From assembly GCA_027488135.1 (NCBI GenBank), contig JAIYCH010000104.1, positions 22,801-86,800 of the forward strand: a DNA stretch of 64,000 nucleotides. The letters are read 5' to 3'. Below, piece after piece: positions 28,125 through 37,288 of the stretch. The notes below the pieces were generated by a model that was not told where the DNA came from, searched no databases, and saw only the letters and a list, made by a program, of their open reading frames with translations. Each line of letters opens with the position of its first letter. The first letter of the stretch is position 1. A program made the position numbers and the translations under genes. Source of the DNA: Saprospiraceae bacterium (GTDB taxonomy: Bacteria; Bacteroidota; Bacteroidia; Chitinophagales; Saprospiraceae).

Positions 28125-29837
28125 TCAATAAAATATTTCCTTAAAGTAAGAATCGTTTTCCAGCTCCTTTGATGTGCCAGCTGCATATACGGTACCTGAC
28201 TTAACAAGTATTATGCGGTCGCATTTTTCTGCTGTAATGGGATCACTTGTTGAAATAACCACCGTTTTTTCTTTTAAATAAGTAAGAATAAAATTGAATA
28301 CCTTATGGCGTTCCCTTCGATTTAAAAACATAAATTCCCCTTCCGCCAACCAAAGTGCAGGATTAAAAATAAGACTTCTCGCCAAAATAATCTTTGATTT
28401 TGTACTTTTCGAGATATTCCTACCTTCTGAAACTAAGTGGGTTAAATACCCTTTTGGCATTTTTTGAATGATTTCTGTTAATCCTATGGCATCGGCAACT
28501 GGGGTAATTTTTTCGAAATTAACCTCTTTATTACCCATACATATATTATCCAGAATCGTACCGTCTTGAATATTTTCATCTGCTAGAAAATGCCCTACCC
28601 TACATCGGATGGAGTTAATATTTAATGAGCCAACGGGCATTTCATTAAATAAAAGCTGACCTTTAACATCTGTATAAAGATTGGACAAAATATGTAAAAG
28701 CGTAGATTTACCTGCATTGGCATCCCCGGCAAGACAAATTTTTTCCCCTGCACTAATTTTAAAGTTTATATTTCGCAATGACGGTGCTTCGTCAGGCTCG
28801 TAAGAAAAGGATAAGTCCTTTCCTTCCAGGGAAATACCCATTTGATTGGGTGGAAAATAAAGTAATTCTCCGTCTTCCCTTTCTAATGGCAAGTCCATTA
28901 TTTCCCCCATTTTTTCTAGGGCCGTGAGCACATCATAAACACTTTCCATAGTCAAAATAAGTTTTTCCACCGAAGCGATAACTAAAATCACAATAATTTC
29001 AGCTGCAACAAACTGTCCAATATTAATCTGATTTTCAATAACTAAATAGGCGCCTAAAGTAAGTAAAGTAGCCGTCAAAATAGTTTCAAATATGACTACC
29101 GTGCTGTACTGAGTAATTAAAATTTTAAAATGCGCCTTTCTGTTGTCAACATAATTAGACGCTAATTTATCTGTAGTAATGAGGGGATCAGCTCTATTGG
29201 CCGTAATTTTAAAATCGTACATAGACCTAGCAATTTCCTCGAGCCAATGCGCTACCGCATACTTATATTTCGATTCCATTAAACTGGTCTTTAGTCCAAT
29301 GGGTCCCGTAAATCTGAATATTAAAAATAAAATGACAATTAATATGAAACTAAAAAAAACAAAAAATGGATGATAAAAAGAAATGAGTAGCAACCCTATT
29401 AAAATCTGGAAGGACGCACTCGAAAAATCAATGAGTATCTTCGGAATGCCTTTTTGAAGCGTTAATGTATCGAAAAACCGATTCATTAACTCCGGCGGAT
29501 ACTTTTTCGTAAGTCCCTCCAGTTTAAATCGGGGAAGCCTGAAACTAAAATCCAGAGCCGATCTTAAAAAAATTCGTTGCAAGATAACTTCTACCACTGA
29601 TAATTGCATTATCTTTAATATACCTGTAAAAGCTACGCCTAATGTCACAATACCCAGTAAAATAAATAAGGCACTAGATACACTTCCACCAGCAATTAAT
29701 CCAATAATAGCCTGAATACCCAATGGTAAACTTAAAGTTATGATCCCTGCTAAAACAGCATATACATAAACGTAGATGATATCTTGCCGGTCTAATTCCA
29801 GCATTCTTAATAATCGTTTAAATGGCGTATATTTCAT
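28125..29837 (-). CDS. ABC exporter with degenerate ATPase motifs
   Basis: A 570 aa half-transporter: a six-helix membrane domain (about 20-310) fused to a nucleotide-binding domain (about 335-570). Walker A is intact (GDANAGKST, 371-379). The signature LSGGQ is replaced by ISKST (475-479). Walker B lacks the aspartate (LWLAEGE, 495-501), the Q-loop glutamine is not seen (VGHFLADEN) and the H-loop histidine is replaced (VVISTSD). It may bind ATP but should hydrolyse it poorly, or act with another subunit. It heads an operon with HlyD and TolC. The ATG at 29837 was chosen over 29864 on N-terminal fit. Confidence 0.88.
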   Translation of the reverse strand: MKYTPFKRLLRMLELDRQDIIYVYVYAVLAGIITLSLPLGIQAIIGLIAGGSVSSALFILLGIVTLGVAFTGILKIMQLSVVEVILQRIFLRSALDFSFRLPRFKLEGLTKKYPPELMNRFFDTLTLQKGIPKILIDFSSASFQILIGLLLISFYHPFFVFFSFILIVILFLIFRFTGPIGLKTSLMESKYKYAVAHWLEEIARSMYDFKITANRADPLITTDKLASNYVDNRKAHFKILITQYSTVVIFETILTATLLTLGAYLVIENQINIGQFVAAEIIVILVIASVEKLILTMESVYDVLTALEKMGEIMDLPLEREDGELLYFPPNQMGISLEGKDLSFSYEPDEAPSLRNINFKISAGEKICLAGDANAGKSTLLHILSNLYTDVKGQLLFNEMPVGSLNINSIRCRVGHFLADENIQDGTILDNICMGNKEVNFEKITPVADAIGLTEIIQKMPKGYLTHLVSEGRNISKSTKSKIILARSLIFNPALWLAEGEFMFLNRRERHKVFNFILTYLKEKTVVISTSDPITAEKCDRIILVKSGTVYAAGTSKELENDSYFKEIFY

Positions 29838-29938
29838 GATAGTTTTACTATTAAACAATGTCAAAACATAAGAACCTTTGCTATTGTTCTAAATGGAAGT
29901 TCTAACTCAAACAAAAAAATCTACAAAAAGGCTGATTA

Positions 29939-30853
29939 ATGGAAAAAAAAGTAGTGTTTGAACGCTTCAAAGCTTATCTATTATTGGAACGGGGATTATC
30001 AAATCACACGTATATAAATTACAAACAGGATTTAAACAAATACTTTAGCTTTTTAGAAAATTGTTATCCTCATTTAAAGCCAGAAGACGTAAAACTCCAA
30101 GAATTAGCGGAATTCATTGGAACCTTGACCGATTTAAGACAATCCAGTGCTTCACAGGCAAGGATAACCTCTGCCATTAAGACCTTCTATGCCTGGTTAC
30201 TTTTAGAAGACAAAATTAAAATTAATCCAACCGACTTAATTGAAAGTCCAAAAATCTACAGGAAAATTCCACAGGTTATATCCTTTACAGACATTGAAAA
30301 ACTTTTTCAGCAAATTGATCTAAGTGAACCTACAGGCACCAGAAACAGAGCCATTTTAGAAACTTTATATGCTTCAGGACTAAGGGTCAGTGAATTGTGT
30401 GACGCAAGAATTAGTAATTATTTTCCAAACGAAGGATTTTTGCGGGTTATCGGTAAGGGAGACAAGGAGCGGATTGTCCCTATTGGGGAAGATGCTATTA
30501 GTTACATACAAGACTACCTATCTACCTGGCGAAATCACTTACCTAAGATTTCTGCTTCAGAAACTGATATTTTATTTTTAAATAGGCGTGGAAAGCGACT
30601 TACAAGAATATTTATATACCAGATAGTAAAGGATTTAGCAGAAAAGGCGGGGCTATCATTATTGATAAGCCCGCACACTTTTCGACATTCTTTTGCCACT
30701 CATTTACTTGAAGGGGGAGCCGATTTAAGGGCTATCCAAGAAATGCTTGGGCATGAGTCCATATTAACTACGGAAATATATACCCATTTAGATAACAGCT
30801 ACCTTAGGGAAACCTTAAATCTGTTTCACCCGAGGAACAGGAAATCATCCTAA
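29939..30853 (+). CDS. xerD: Tyrosine recombinase XerD
   Basis: A 304 aa site-specific recombinase that resolves chromosome dimers at dif together with a partner. The N-terminal SAM-like domain (about 1-95) is followed by the catalytic domain with R in ASGLRVSELC, K in GKGDKER, HTFRHSFATHLLEGGADLRAIQEMLGH (H-x-x-R and H) and the nucleophile Tyr in TEIYTH. This is a normal-length housekeeping integrase, not a mobile element integrase. It is convergent with the molybdenum hydroxylase gene, overlapping it by 9 bp. Confidence 0.93.
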   Translation: MEKKVVFERFKAYLLLERGLSNHTYINYKQDLNKYFSFLENCYPHLKPEDVKLQELAEFIGTLTDLRQSSASQARITSAIKTFYAWLLLEDKIKINPTDLIESPKIYRKIPQVISFTDIEKLFQQIDLSEPTGTRNRAILETLYASGLRVSELCDARISNYFPNEGFLRVIGKGDKERIVPIGEDAISYIQDYLSTWRNHLPKISASETDILFLNRRGKRLTRIFIYQIVKDLAEKAGLSLLISPHTFRHSFATHLLEGGADLRAIQEMLGHESILTTEIYTHLDNSYLRETLNLFHPRNRKSS

Positions 30854-32965
30854 ATTCTTTTTAGCCTCTGTAAAAGGCTGGTTATATAATCTATTTCCTG
30901 TGGCTGCAAAAAAGGCATTTGCCACGGCTGCGGCAGCAGGAGGCAAAGCGGGCTCACCCAACCCTGTCGGATCTATTTCATTTTCCACAAAATGAACTTC
31001 TACTGGAAAAGACTCATTTATCTTTATCATTCTGTAAGTATCGAAATTTGATTGTTGAGACTTTCCTTCTTTTATGTCAATATTTCCAAATTGGGCATGG
31101 CCCAATCCGTCGATAATCCCTCCAACAATCTGGTTCTCTGCGCCACTTCTATTCACTATGATGCCACAATCGGCGGCACAATACACCTTTTTTATTACTG
31201 GTTTATTATCTTCCATGACTACCTCAGCGATCATTGCAACGTAAGAGCTGAAGGAGAAATAGGCACTAAAGCCCATAAAAACGCCCTCTTTTTTCTTATC
31301 CCAACCAGAAACCGAACGAACTAATTCTATGGTTTTTTTAAACCTGTTTACATCATAATCTAACTTACCCACTGGATTTGAGGCAGCTTTATCCAACAGA
31401 TTCATTCTAAAATCAATGGGATCTTTCTTCAGATCAAAAGCGACTTCATCGAGAAAACATTGTTCGGCAAAAGCCACAAAATTATGAACGGGCGCACGCC
31501 AGGGTCCTGTCGTTACATTAGATTCTTTGTTATGACCTTCAATTAAAAGATGCTGAATCGCTCCGGCGGGAAAATTATTTTCACGGGTAGGATTGCCGAC
31601 ATTTAAGCCTGCACCTCTAACATGAAAGCCTAAAAATTCACCATTTTTATCTATGGCGGCGCGATAAGTATATTTACAGGCTGGTCTGTAAACCCCACCG
31701 GCCATATCGTCTTCTCTGGTCCATTGAACTTTCACCGGGCTTTTAGCCAAACGGGAAATTTTTGCTGCTTCCTCTGCAAAATCTGAACTTAATCTTCTAC
31801 CGAAACCACCGCCCATTCTGGTCATTTGTACGGTAACGGCTTCAACGGGAAGTCCTAATATTTCTGCTACTTTTGTTTGAGAACGCTGCGGCGTTTGAGA
31901 TGGCCCAATTAATTCCGCTGAACCTTCTTTAACATCAGCAAAGAAGTTCATTGGTTCCATAGCATTATGGGGTAAAAAAGGGCAACTAAAAGATGCTTCA
32001 ATAATTTTATCAGCCTGACTGAAAGCGGTTTCTGTATCGCCATCTGCCCTAAATGCCTTAGTTGGCTTTTGGGTTAGCAAGTCGGTTAACCATTTATCAT
32101 GCTGCGCGGTATTCTCAGCCGCTGTTTTTTGAACCCAGGAAACATCAAGCGCTTTTCGAGCTTTTAAGGCTGTCCAAGTATCATTGGCGACGATAGCAAT
32201 TTTGTCATCAAAAGGGTAAACACCGAAAACACCGGGAATGGCTTTTGAAGCAGCATCGTTTATTTTGTCAGGTATTTGACCGAACCCAGGAGGCCTTGCG
32301 ACCACCGCGTATTTCATCCCTGGCTTTTTTATATCGATACCATAAATGGCTTTTCCTGTAAAAATATCTTTATTATCTACATTGGCAATAGATTTGCCTA
32401 AAAGTCTGAATTCACTTGGCTTTTTGAGTATTACCTTGGTTGGCACTGCTTGTTTCACAGCCTCTGTAGCCAGTTCGGCATAAGAAGCCTTTTGATTATT
32501 CCCAAGAACCTGACTATTTTCAGTTCTCAGACTATCCACTGAAACCTGCCATTTCTGCGCTGCTGCCGCCACCATCATCATTCTTACTGTGGCACCTGCC
32601 TGACGCAAAGTTGCCCAGGACGCCTTCAATGAACCGCTTCCTCCGGCCACCTGACGTTGATATTTTTTACCATCTAAAGGAGCCTGTTCCACTTTAACTT
32701 TTGACCAGTCAGCGTCTAACTCTTCCGCGACAATCATGGGCATAGCCGTTTTAACGCCCTGTCCCACTTCAGGGTTTGGCGAATAAATGGTAATAGAGCC
32801 GTCGGGAGATATCAAAATAAACGGATTGAAAGACAACGCTTCATTTAAACCCGGGGTTGAGGCTGCGGCATTAACGGAAGAAAAACCTAACAATAATCCG
32901 CCACCTGCTACGGCTGTAACCTTTATAAAGGATCTTCTTGATTCTGAAAATTGAGGATTATTCAT
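30845..32965 (-). CDS. Molybdopterin-binding aldehyde oxidase-like subunit (IorB type)
   Basis: A 706 aa catalytic subunit of the xanthine dehydrogenase/isoquinoline oxidoreductase family. It starts with a Tat signal (SRRSFIKVTAVAGGGLLLG), so it folds in the cytoplasm and is exported. The molybdenum-site stretches GSGSLKASW, MTRMGGGFGRRL, GPWRAPVHNF and GLGEPALPPAAAAVANA are visible. The true substrate, possibly an aldehyde or N-heterocycle, is unknown. The small subunit is 2 bp upstream in the same operon. Confidence 0.9.
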   Translation of the reverse strand: MNNPQFSESRRSFIKVTAVAGGGLLLGFSSVNAAASTPGLNEALSFNPFILISPDGSITIYSPNPEVGQGVKTAMPMIVAEELDADWSKVKVEQAPLDGKKYQRQVAGGSGSLKASWATLRQAGATVRMMMVAAAAQKWQVSVDSLRTENSQVLGNNQKASYAELATEAVKQAVPTKVILKKPSEFRLLGKSIANVDNKDIFTGKAIYGIDIKKPGMKYAVVARPPGFGQIPDKINDAASKAIPGVFGVYPFDDKIAIVANDTWTALKARKALDVSWVQKTAAENTAQHDKWLTDLLTQKPTKAFRADGDTETAFSQADKIIEASFSCPFLPHNAMEPMNFFADVKEGSAELIGPSQTPQRSQTKVAEILGLPVEAVTVQMTRMGGGFGRRLSSDFAEEAAKISRLAKSPVKVQWTREDDMAGGVYRPACKYTYRAAIDKNGEFLGFHVRGAGLNVGNPTRENNFPAGAIQHLLIEGHNKESNVTTGPWRAPVHNFVAFAEQCFLDEVAFDLKKDPIDFRMNLLDKAASNPVGKLDYDVNRFKKTIELVRSVSGWDKKKEGVFMGFSAYFSFSSYVAMIAEVVMEDNKPVIKKVYCAADCGIIVNRSGAENQIVGGIIDGLGHAQFGNIDIKEGKSQQSNFDTYRMIKINESFPVEVHFVENEIDPTGLGEPALPPAAAAVANAFFAATGNRLYNQPFTEAKKNLG

Positions 32966-32967
32966 AA

Positions 32968-33429
32968 TTATCGGGCTTTTTGTGCCGCAATATGCACGGC
33001 TTTTCTAATTCTATTATAGGTTCCACAACGGCATATATTCCCTGCTAAGGCTATATCGATATCGGCATCGGAAGGAGAAGGATTTTTATCGAGAAGCGCC
33101 ACGGTCGTCATAATTTGACCCGCTTGACAATACCCGCATTGAGGGACATCCACTTCTTGCCAGGCTTGTTGCACTGGGTGATCACCAGATTCACTTAATC
33201 CTTCAATAGTTACAATTTTTTTTCCTTCAAAAACAGATACGGGAAGAGAGCAGGAGCGCATAGGCTCACCTTCGACTAAAACAGTACATGCACCACATTG
33301 TCCAATGCCACAACCATATTTCGTACCTGTCAGTCCCACAGAATCTCTTAATGCCCATAACAAAGGCATTTCAGGATCTATGTCTAATTTGCGCTTCTTA
33401 CCATTAACATTTAGTGTAATCGCAGCCAT
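32968..33429 (-). CDS. (2Fe-2S) small subunit of the molybdenum hydroxylase (IorA type)
   Basis: A 153 aa electron-transfer subunit. The plant-type ferredoxin cluster lies in [11 protein letters not shown] near residue 40-50 plus the following cysteine (RSCSLPV). The second cluster shows as CGYCQAGQI and CRCGTYNRI in the C-terminal helical domain. It has no export signal, fitting co-export with the Tat-tagged large subunit. It is the first gene of the pair. Confidence 0.93.
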   Translation of the reverse strand: MAAITLNVNGKKRKLDIDPEMPLLWALRDSVGLTGTKYGCGIGQCGACTVLVEGEPMRSCSLPVSVFEGKKIVTIEGLSESGDHPVQQAWQEVDVPQCGYCQAGQIMTTVALLDKNPSPSDADIDIALAGNICRCGTYNRIRKAVHIAAQKAR

Positions 33430-33483
33430 GATATATTATTTTTCTGTAAATTTAATCTTTTTTTACACTGAATACTTCCTTAA

Positions 33484-33837
33484 ATGTCTGAAAAAACATT
33501 CCTTCATGAAGATAATATTTTTTCATCGCTTATTTTGAAGAATGAAAAGGATATTATTTCCCAAAATACGAACTTATACACGGAGGAAGAACTTCTAAAC
33601 CTTCTATCCGAACAGATTCAGTACCTAATGGTTCATGATCGGGAACAGTTGTGGAGCCTTTTTTATCGCTTAGATATTACAGACGAATCCCTGCGTTTTG
33701 TGTTAAACAATACCCCCTCTGAACAACAATCCATTGCTTTGGCTAAGTTAGTTTTAGAGAGGCAAAAAAAACGAATGGAGACTAAAATGAAATACCAACA
33801 AGCTCCGATAGAAGATGAAGAATGGCGTAGCTGGTAA
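33484..33837 (+). CDS. Small hypothetical protein
   Basis: A 117 aa acidic, helical protein with no motif I can name. The central part resembles a helix bundle (LLSEQIQYLMVHDREQLWSLFYRLDI). The C-terminus is charged (QKKRMETKMKYQ, then EDEEWRSW). It ends 17 bp before recO and is probably co-transcribed. The frame has no overlap and normal codon use, so it looks real. Confidence 0.75.
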   Translation: MSEKTFLHEDNIFSSLILKNEKDIISQNTNLYTEEELLNLLSEQIQYLMVHDREQLWSLFYRLDITDESLRFVLNNTPSEQQSIALAKLVLERQKKRMETKMKYQQAPIEDEEWRSW

Positions 33838-33854
33838 ACTAATGTGTGCCATAA

Positions 33855-34577
33855 ATGATAATTAAAACCAAAGGATATGTTTTCCGAACCCTTAAATACG
33901 GAGACCACCAAGTTATTACTGATATTTTTACTGAATCTAACGGTCTTTTAACTTTTATTGTCCCCGGTGCCAGAAAAGGGGGTATTCATTCGAAAGGTAT
34001 ATTTTTGCAGCCCCTGTCTTCCCTCGATTTAATTATCGAGGTACAGGACGGAAAAAATTTACAAAAGATTAAAGAAATCAAATTTGACAGACTATTTACC
34101 AATATTCAAAGCGACCTGCGAAAAGGTGTTATAATTTTGTTTTTAGGTGATGTTTTAAGACATTGTGTGAAGGAAAATGCACCAAATAAAGAACTTTATG
34201 ATTTTATCGATGCTAATCTTCAGTTCCTGGACCAGGCAAACCAGGGATTTTCCAATGTGACCATCTATTTTTTACTGCACCTCACTGCTCATCTGGGATT
34301 TTTCCCTGTGAATGAATGGTCGGAAACCGATAGTTCTTTAAACTTAAAAGAAGGATATTTTGAACCTTTTCAAGAGATCATGGAGTATAACCTGGAGGCT
34401 GAACCGAGCAGACTTTTAGACCAGTTTATGAACATACCTTTGCAGAACATTTCCATCATAAAACTTTCCCGGGACCAGCGTTTATATCTCATCGACAAAA
34501 TAATATGGTATTACAGATTTCATCTTGATTTTTTCCCGGAACTGAAATCGCTTCCCGTTTTAAAAGAAATATTTTAA
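33855..34577 (+). CDS. recO: DNA repair protein RecO
   Basis: RecO (240 aa) helps load RecA on single-stranded DNA in the RecFOR pathway. The N-terminal OB-fold shows IIKTKGYVFRTLKYGDHQVITDIFTE and GARKGGIHSKG, followed by a helical C-terminal domain. No zinc-finger cysteine set is evident. Length is typical for Bacteroidota RecO. Confidence 0.88.
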   Translation: MIIKTKGYVFRTLKYGDHQVITDIFTESNGLLTFIVPGARKGGIHSKGIFLQPLSSLDLIIEVQDGKNLQKIKEIKFDRLFTNIQSDLRKGVIILFLGDVLRHCVKENAPNKELYDFIDANLQFLDQANQGFSNVTIYFLLHLTAHLGFFPVNEWSETDSSLNLKEGYFEPFQEIMEYNLEAEPSRLLDQFMNIPLQNISIIKLSRDQRLYLIDKIIWYYRFHLDFFPELKSLPVLKEIF

Positions 34578-34645
34578 TTAAGCCTTATTTTTATAAACTC
34601 TTTACCTAATAAGCTATTTATTAAACCAATCAATATTTTAATAAA

Positions 34646-34918
34646 ATGGAACCTTTAAACGACCAGGTAATTGACAGAATAGTGGAAATGGCCTGGGAAG
34701 ACAGAACCTCTTTCGATGGCATTTTCAGACAATTTGGTGTCGCTGAAGCAGACGTTATTGCTATTATGCGTCGCGAAATGCATCCCAATAATTTCAAAAA
34801 ATGGAGAGCAAGGGTTCAAGGTAGAAGCACAAAGCATGAAAAATTGAGGGTAGAGGACGTAAATCGTTTTCATTCCCGAATGCAAAGAACGATTAGCGGA
34901 AACAGGAAATCTAAATAA
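34646..34918 (+). CDS. TIGR03643-family small protein
   Basis: A 90 aa basic protein with the TIGR03643 pattern: VEMAWEDRTSFDGIFRQFGVAE, then IMRREMHPNNFKKWRARVQGR. The helix-turn-helix-like spacing and basic C-terminus suggest nucleic-acid binding, but the function is unknown. Its stop abuts the convergent HD-Pycsar gene. Confidence 0.85.
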   Translation: MEPLNDQVIDRIVEMAWEDRTSFDGIFRQFGVAEADVIAIMRREMHPNNFKKWRARVQGRSTKHEKLRVEDVNRFHSRMQRTISGNRKSK

Positions 34919-36094
34919 TTATCCCGTTATATATATGTAGCCAAAAGCAGAAAGCGCTAGAATAATGCCGTACATAAAAACGGCGTAACAAATTCTTAGA
35001 TATTTATACTTGACTGCCAGTACTTTACCTAAAAAATATAAATCCCTCGTCATAGAGTTATACAGAAAATCATTATCCTGAATCATCTCCATCATACCCT
35101 CCTGAAATTTCTCCATTTCCATATTATAGAAATTACCAAAAAAAAGGAGATTAGCCTTTCTGTCTTTTATGTCCTCATCGGTAACTGTTCCGCTTGTCAC
35201 TTTAGGACGTGTTGATAGTATGGCAAAAACCAGTGACATCAAGCAAACGGCCAGGAGCAGAAAAGTGGGAAAGGCCAGCCTGGGATTCATTTTAAGTTGA
35301 GGGAGCAAATTGGACACCACTATGGAAATGATAATGGCCGAAATGCTCAGCATAATATTTGCCTTATTGTCGGCGATGGCACTTAAGTTTATGTGCGTCC
35401 TGTAAGTAGCTCTAAACATCGTTTCGACGCCCCTACTCACCTCCGGTTCCCTGGCTTTGTTATTTTTCTTTTTATCTTTTCCCTCTTCTGTCGGCGAAAT
35501 GTTGTTTTTATACTTTAAAAGGAATTTGATATTTTTCTCTTTGCCTTCATCAAAAAGAATGCGGGCAGAGGGCGTGTTGTACTTATGAGCAACCATAAAA
35601 TTTAATTCTGCCTGAACGAACTGAATTTCCGGTTGAAACTGATTTTCCGTCAACAACCATTCCTGACGCAATCTATTGGACCTGTCCCAGTAATTTTCAT
35701 TTCCAAGATGCCCAAAATCGGCGTCGCTCATAGCCCCTTCCAACCAATCGGTAGGTTGATGACTTGGTTTTGTGGACAAAATTAAACGTACGACCTTATC
35801 AATCGCTTCGTCCGTTATCTCAGCGGAATTCGCTGCAAACTGTCTGAAAATTTGTACTGATCGCTCCTCGTGATCTTTTGACCCTCCAGAAAATCCTGTG
35901 TCGTGAAAAAGGGCGGACAAGAGCAAAGCCTCTTGCTCTTCATCGGAAGGACACTCAACAGAAACAATCCTTTTTGCCGCAGAAAGCACGTCTTGAACAT
36001 GATTAAAATTATGATATAAATAACTCGGCGGAATATTTTCCAGGAAATGTTTTTCTACAAATGCCGTGGCGGTTTCTATTAATATATCGTTCAT
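34919..36094 (-). CDS. HD phosphohydrolase fused to a Pycsar-effector-type membrane domain
   Basis: A 391 aa two-domain protein. Residues about 20-175 form an HD domain: His in HNFNHVQDV, the HD pair in ALFHDTGF and a later Asp in SDADFGHLG. After a basic, lysine-rich linker, residues about 220-391 match the Pycsar-effector (PycTM, formerly DUF5706) domain: MFRATYRTHINLSAIADNKANIMLS, two transmembrane segments and a conserved stretch around FFGNFYNMEME, ending in a third hydrophobic segment. In Pycsar systems this domain damages the membrane on cyclic UMP or CMP binding; no cyclase is adjacent here. The HD domain might turn over the signal. The role in this fusion is inference. Confidence 0.85.
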   Translation of the reverse strand: MNDILIETATAFVEKHFLENIPPSYLYHNFNHVQDVLSAAKRIVSVECPSDEEQEALLLSALFHDTGFSGGSKDHEERSVQIFRQFAANSAEITDEAIDKVVRLILSTKPSHQPTDWLEGAMSDADFGHLGNENYWDRSNRLRQEWLLTENQFQPEIQFVQAELNFMVAHKYNTPSARILFDEGKEKNIKFLLKYKNNISPTEEGKDKKKNNKAREPEVSRGVETMFRATYRTHINLSAIADNKANIMLSISAIIISIVVSNLLPQLKMNPRLAFPTFLLLAVCLMSLVFAILSTRPKVTSGTVTDEDIKDRKANLLFFGNFYNMEMEKFQEGMMEMIQDNDFLYNSMTRDLYFLGKVLAVKYKYLRICYAVFMYGIILALSAFGYIYITG

Positions 36095-36199
36095 CCCTCT
36101 TTTACATTTTCAGATTACTGTCCGTTTTTAACCTTCTCTAAGTTAAGGTTATTCTTTTCAATCACGTAAATTATGAAAAATTACAAATTAAATGTTGAA

Positions 36200-37288
36200 A
36201 TGACTAAAAAAATAGCCTTAATAACGGGAATTACGGGTCAGGATGGCACCTATTTAACTAAATTATTACTTTCAAAAGGATATGAGGTACATGGAATGCA
36301 GCGAAGAACTTCCCGCTTGAATAACGTGAGAATGGATACCATACATCGGGAAGCTGTTGTGGTCAATACCCATCTATTCACTCATTTTGGTGACCTTTCG
36401 GACGCTGGCATGCTTATAAAACTGGTGCAACAGATTCAACCTGACGAGGTGTATCATTTAGCAGCGATGAGTCATGTTCAAGTCAGTTTTGACCAACCGG
36501 AGTACACCGCCGATATAAATGCAACTGGAACATTGAGGTTATTGGAGGCCATAAAAATAGCAGGCCTTTGCCAGAAGACAAAATTTTACCAAGCCTCCAC
36601 GTCGGAACTTTTCGGCAATGCCGGCAGATCGCCTCAAGGTGAAGCAACCCCTTTTCACCCGACTTCACCTTACGCAATTTCCAAATTATTCGCCTATTGG
36701 ATGACCACCAATTACAGAAATTCTTATGGCTTATTTGCCTGCAATGGTATTTTATTTAATCATGAAAGCCCCTTACGCGATGAATCTTTTGTCACCAGAA
36801 AAATTACTATGTCCGTGGCCAAAATAGGTTTAGGAATACAAAATACACTGTATTTGGGAAATCTGAATGCGAAAAGAGATTGGGGGCATGCGGAAGATTA
36901 TGTGGAAGCTATGTGGCTGATGCTTCAGAAAAACAAGCCCGACGATTACGTTATTGCCACAGGTATCTCCACCTCCGTTCGGGAATTTGTTGAAAAATCA
37001 TTTGACATTATCGGCATCAAATTACAATTTGAGGGTACTGGTACAGATGAAAAAGGGTACTGTTTGTCTTCGCAAAACAGCTTATATCCTGTTAAAAAAA
37101 ATAGTTTACTTGTAGCCATTGATCCTCAATTTTATCGACCTACCGACATCGATTGGTTGATAGGCGATACGAAAAAGGCGAAGAAGGATCTGCATTGGGA
37201 AGCCAGAACATCCATAGATTGTCTGGTTCACGAAATGGTGACATCGGATTTACAAGGTGTGCTAAACCAAATAAACACGGTGAAATGA
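36200..37288 (+). CDS. gmd: GDP-mannose 4,6-dehydratase
   Basis: Gmd (362 aa from this start) converts GDP-mannose to GDP-4-keto-6-deoxymannose, the first step to GDP-L-fucose. It is a Rossmann SDR with the NADP loop TGITGQDG, the YxxxK pair in SPYAISK and the family stretch GILFNHESPLRDE. The ATG at 36200 begins right before the family start (MTKKIALITG); one upstream at 36173 adds nine residues. The stop overlaps the fcl ATG by 4 bp. A 7 bp hairpin lies in the leader (36129-36151). Confidence 0.96.
   Translation: MTKKIALITGITGQDGTYLTKLLLSKGYEVHGMQRRTSRLNNVRMDTIHREAVVVNTHLFTHFGDLSDAGMLIKLVQQIQPDEVYHLAAMSHVQVSFDQPEYTADINATGTLRLLEAIKIAGLCQKTKFYQASTSELFGNAGRSPQGEATPFHPTSPYAISKLFAYWMTTNYRNSYGLFACNGILFNHESPLRDESFVTRKITMSVAKIGLGIQNTLYLGNLNAKRDWGHAEDYVEAMWLMLQKNKPDDYVIATGISTSVREFVEKSFDIIGIKLQFEGTGTDEKGYCLSSQNSLYPVKKNSLLVAIDPQFYRPTDIDWLIGDTKKAKKDLHWEARTSIDCLVHEMVTSDLQGVLNQINTVK

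Noticed and set aside
29939..30853. Integrase of a mobile island
   Set aside because: Length and motifs fit housekeeping XerD and no attachment-site repeats or tRNA were seen beside it.
37153..37284. N-terminal extension of the fcl frame
   Set aside because: It lies inside gmd and does not resemble the family; the ATG at 37285 overlaps the gmd stop as expected for coupling.
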